Origin: Rhodoglobus sp. | GTDB lineage: Bacteria; Actinomycetota; Actinomycetes; Actinomycetales; Microbacteriaceae | Direction: 5' to 3' | Assembly: GCA_025463515.1 (NCBI GenBank) | Contig: JAODAQ010000044.1 | Location: 1-64,000, forward strand | Length of the DNA stretch: 64,000 bases | Shown: piece after piece, positions 61,239 through 64,000 of the stretch | How the letters are laid out: every line of letters starts with the position of its first letter | Numbering within the stretch: the stretch's first letter is position 1 | Notes under the pieces: generated by a model | What the model saw: the letters and a program-made list of their open reading frames with translations, nothing else | What the model was told of the DNA's origin: nothing | Databases searched by the model: none | Translations under genes and position numbers: made by a program

Positions 61239-62497
61239 TAAAGCCGCTCGACCTTCGCGCCGGAGAACTTCCCGGTTGCATCCAGGATCGCGGCGGGCGC
61301 ACCGCCGATCGCCTCTGCGGCACCGAGGTATTCGCTGTGCGCCTGGACGATGATCGCGGCGTCCGCCTCGAGCAGGGCGGCCTCCAGGTCGGTGACCCGC
61401 TCGACGGGCAGCCCATCGACCGTCCAGTCGGCGACGTAGGGGTCGTGGTACTTGAGGATGCAGCCCATGTCGAGGAGTCGCTTCGCGAGCGGGACTGCTG
61501 GGGACTCCCTGCGGTCCGAGATGTTCGCCTTGTAGGTCACGCCCATGAGTACGACGGTCGAGCCGCGCACGGCCTTCGAGTGGTTGTTCAGCAGGTCTTG
61601 CAGGCGCCGCGACACGTAGGGCGGCATGCCGTTGTTGATCTCCTCGGCCAGCTCCACGAAGCGGAACGGCCGGTCGAGCTCCGCCCGCACCTTGTAGGCG
61701 AGGTAGTTGGGGTCGATGGGGATGCAGTGGCCGCCGACCCCGGCGCTGGGACTGAACGACTGGAAGCCGAAGGGCTTGGTCTTGGCGAGCTTGATGACGT
61801 CCCAGATGTCGATTCCCATGGCGAAGCAGAACTGCGCCATCTCGTTGACCAGCGCGATGTTGACGTGCCGGTAGGTGTTCTCGAGGAGCTTGGCGGTCTC
61901 CGCCTCGCGCGTGCCCTTGGCCTCGACGACCTGCTCGATGAACTGGGAGTAGAACGCGACGGCCTTCGCCGTCGACTCGGGGGTCACGCCGCCGACGACC
62001 TTGGGGGTGTTGATGATCGTGTACTTCTCGTTGCCGGGGTCGATGCGCTCCGGGGAGAACGCGAGGTGGAAGTCCTCGCCGCACACCCGCGTGCCGTTCT
62101 CGAGCAGCGGCTTGAGGATCTCCTCGGTGGTGCCGGGGTACGTGGTCGACTCGAGCACCACGGTCAGGCCGGGGCGCATGTTCGCCTCGATGGCCTTCGT
62201 CGCGCCGATGACGGCGGCCAGGTCGGGAGCCCCCGACTCGTCGAGCGGGGTCGGAACGCAGATCACGACGATGTCGGCCTCCGAGATCACCGAGGCGTCG
62301 CTCGTCGCGCTGAAGCCGTTGGCGAGCATCCCCGCGATGTCGTCCCCGGACAGGTCGTCGATGTGGCTTCGGCCGGAGTTGAGGCCGTCCACGATGCGGG
62401 TGCTGAGGTCGAGGCCCGTTACCGAGACTCCGGCTGCCGAGGCGGCTTTGGCGAGGGGGAGGCCGACGTATCCAAGCCCGACGATAACCGCTTTCAC
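61238..62497 (-). CDS. Nucleotide-sugar dehydrogenase (UDP-HexNAc(A) dehydrogenase type)
   Basis: KAVIVGLGYVGLPLAKAASAAGVSVTGLDLS, AGVGGHCIPIDPNYLAYK, GVTYKANISDRRESPAVPL. Confidence 0.9.
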   Translation of the reverse strand: MKAVIVGLGYVGLPLAKAASAAGVSVTGLDLSTRIVDGLNSGRSHIDDLSGDDIAGMLANGFSATSDASVISEADIVVICVPTPLDESGAPDLAAVIGATKAIEANMRPGLTVVLESTTYPGTTEEILKPLLENGTRVCGEDFHLAFSPERIDPGNEKYTIINTPKVVGGVTPESTAKAVAFYSQFIEQVVEAKGTREAETAKLLENTYRHVNIALVNEMAQFCFAMGIDIWDVIKLAKTKPFGFQSFSPSAGVGGHCIPIDPNYLAYKVRAELDRPFRFVELAEEINNGMPPYVSRRLQDLLNNHSKAVRGSTVVLMGVTYKANISDRRESPAVPLAKRLLDMGCILKYHDPYVADWTVDGLPVERVTDLEAALLEADAAIIVQAHSEYLGAAEAIGGAPAAILDATGKFSGAKVERL

Positions 62498-62585
62498 TGT
62501 CTATCCTTAGAGTCGTATCAGCTGCTGCGAGACGGCCCTGAGTCAACGTCTTGCCCAACAAGCCTACCCACCAGAGGGATTCTCC

Positions 62586-63518
62586 ATGCGCACGACGCCT
62601 TTGCTGCTCCTTGCCTACAACAGGCCGGACAAGGTGCGGCGGCTCATCGACCGCCTGCGCGAGCAGCGCCCGACGACGATCATGGTGGCCGTCGACGGGC
62701 CCAAGCCGGGCAGCCCCGCCGACGAGGCGAAGGTGCAGGCGGTGCGCGACGCCGTGTCCGAGATCGACTGGACGGATGACGTCGAGACGCTGTTCCGCCC
62801 GGTGAACCTCGGACTGCGCAAGGCCGTCGCCGGCGCGGTCTCGTGGGCCGTCGAGAAGCACGGCGAGGTGATCGTGCTCGAGGAGGACGTGCTGCCCGGG
62901 GACCTGTTCGTGCCGTATGCCACGCGCATGCTCGAGAGGTTCCGCGACGATGAGCGGATCGCGCACATCTCCGGCTACAACATCGTGCCGCCGGACCAGC
63001 TCTCCGGCACTGCGGGCAGCCGCCTCACCCGCTACCCGGAGTCGATCGCGTGGGCTACCTGGGCGCGCTCGTGGAAGCACTTCGACGACAGCCTCGAGTG
63101 GGGCTCGCACGCCCCCATCGCCGAGCTCGCCCGAATCACCGGCAGCCGGATCTCGGCCCTGCGCTGGAAGCAGAGCTTTGACGACGCGGCCAAGAACCGG
63201 ATCGGCACCTGGGCGTACCGCTGGATCGCGAGCATGTGGTCGCGGGGCGACCTGATCCTCTCGCCGAACCACAACCTGGTCACCTACGCCGGGTACGACG
63301 AGGGCACCAACAGCGTGCTCAAGGCGCCGTGGGAGGAGCTGCCGCTCTTCGCGGGCGCGCTCGCCGAGCTGGACGACGCCGAGATCGTCGTCGACCCCAA
63401 GGCGGAGTCGTGGATCAGCCGGGTCGTGTTCGGCGCCACCGCGCTGGGCGTGGCCAAGGGGTTCGTCGTGTCGCGGCTCCTCGACGTGCGCAAGTACATG
63501 CGCGCGCGAGCCCGCTAG
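62586..63518 (+). CDS. Glycosyltransferase (GT2/GNT-I-like)
   Basis: TPLLLLAYNRPDKVRRLIDRLRE, VIVLEEDVLPGDLFVPYATRML. Confidence 0.8.
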   Translation: MRTTPLLLLAYNRPDKVRRLIDRLREQRPTTIMVAVDGPKPGSPADEAKVQAVRDAVSEIDWTDDVETLFRPVNLGLRKAVAGAVSWAVEKHGEVIVLEEDVLPGDLFVPYATRMLERFRDDERIAHISGYNIVPPDQLSGTAGSRLTRYPESIAWATWARSWKHFDDSLEWGSHAPIAELARITGSRISALRWKQSFDDAAKNRIGTWAYRWIASMWSRGDLILSPNHNLVTYAGYDEGTNSVLKAPWEELPLFAGALAELDDAEIVVDPKAESWISRVVFGATALGVAKGFVVSRLLDVRKYMRARAR

Positions 63519-64000
63519 CGCGAGGCGGAGAAGGCCCTGATCTTGCCGGTGAGGGAGTCGGGAGTGTCGATCTTCTCCCACAGCGTTGACGCGAGCCCGT
63601 CGAGGTAGCCCGCGAGCAGTGCGGTCTCCTCCGTGGGCGCCGAGATGACGGGCGGCCACAGGGCCGATTCCGCGAGGTTGTTCCTGTCGTTCTCGAAGAC
63701 GTCGAGGAAGAGCTGCTGACTGCTCACGGCGAAGGCGCGATTGCGCAGCGCGAGCCGCTCACGGATCAGAGGGCCGAACTGGATGAACACGTACACGGCC
63801 TTGCGCCAGAGCCACAACCGGAAGCCCGGCTTCTTCGGCCGTATCGTGATCGGCCTCTCCTGCACTGAGTCGGAGAAGTCCACGGCGATCCGCGTGAAGA
63901 GGAACGAGAACCAGCGGAACGACCTGCGCGTATTCTCGAGCGACCAGCCGGCGGCGATCGCGGAGTCGATCTTGTCGGCGTAGTCCGCCTCATCCGCCCC
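63515..64000 (-). CDS. Partial protein, 5' end beyond window (unassigned, in glycan locus)
   Basis: Frame open to window edge (ADEADYADKIDSAIAAGWSLENTRRSFRWFSFLFTRIAVDFSDSVQERP...). Confidence 0.6.
   Translation of the reverse strand, partial: GADEADYADKIDSAIAAGWSLENTRRSFRWFSFLFTRIAVDFSDSVQERPITIRPKKPGFRLWLWRKAVYVFIQFGPLIRERLALRNRAFAVSSQQLFLDVFENDRNNLAESALWPPVISAPTEETALLAGYLDGLASTLWEKIDTPDSLTGKIRAFSASR

Noticed and set aside
59418-63659. 1413-aa minus-strand ORF
   Set aside because: Open-frame artefact at high GC; the real gene is the ABC transporter at 59418-61238, and the rest is antisense or out of frame to a clear dehydrogenase and glycosyltransferase.

Overview
High-GC actinobacterial chromosome segment. 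Gene order and protein style suggest a Microbacteriaceae-like organism (inference). It is almost fully coding. No rRNA, tRNA, CRISPR array, transposase or integrase was recognised. Left half (about 1-39 kb): sdhCDAB; a GT4 glycosyltransferase and mannose-1-P guanylyltransferase; a nucleoside ABC importer with two tandem BMP-type lipoproteins; nucleoside salvage genes (cdd, deoA, nucleoside hydrolase, add, PNP, phosphosugar mutase) with an embedded PTS IIA/IIB pair lacking IIC; an LpdA-like flavoprotein; a wHTH + DUF559-type nuclease-like gene; the acyl-CoA carboxylase/maf/birA locus, split by a TrmA-like methyltransferase and a response regulator/kinase/degenerate-kinase trio; then ugd, gtrA, purK, purE and LCP. 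Right half (about 39-64 kb): a surface-glycan locus with dTDP-rhamnose genes (rmlABCD), gmd/fcl, an aminotransferase + FdtA-like ketoisomerase + methyltransferase, many glycosyltransferases, and two tandem PglK-like ABC transporters. The most interesting non-genic signals are a recurring intergenic AACTCAGGAGC motif family associated with minisatellites, a hairpin-rich low-GC intergenic region at 31.0-31.5 kb, large palindromes downstream of sdhB and between the BMP and ABC genes, and many start codons placed 6-8 nt after a TANNNT box (leaderless signature).
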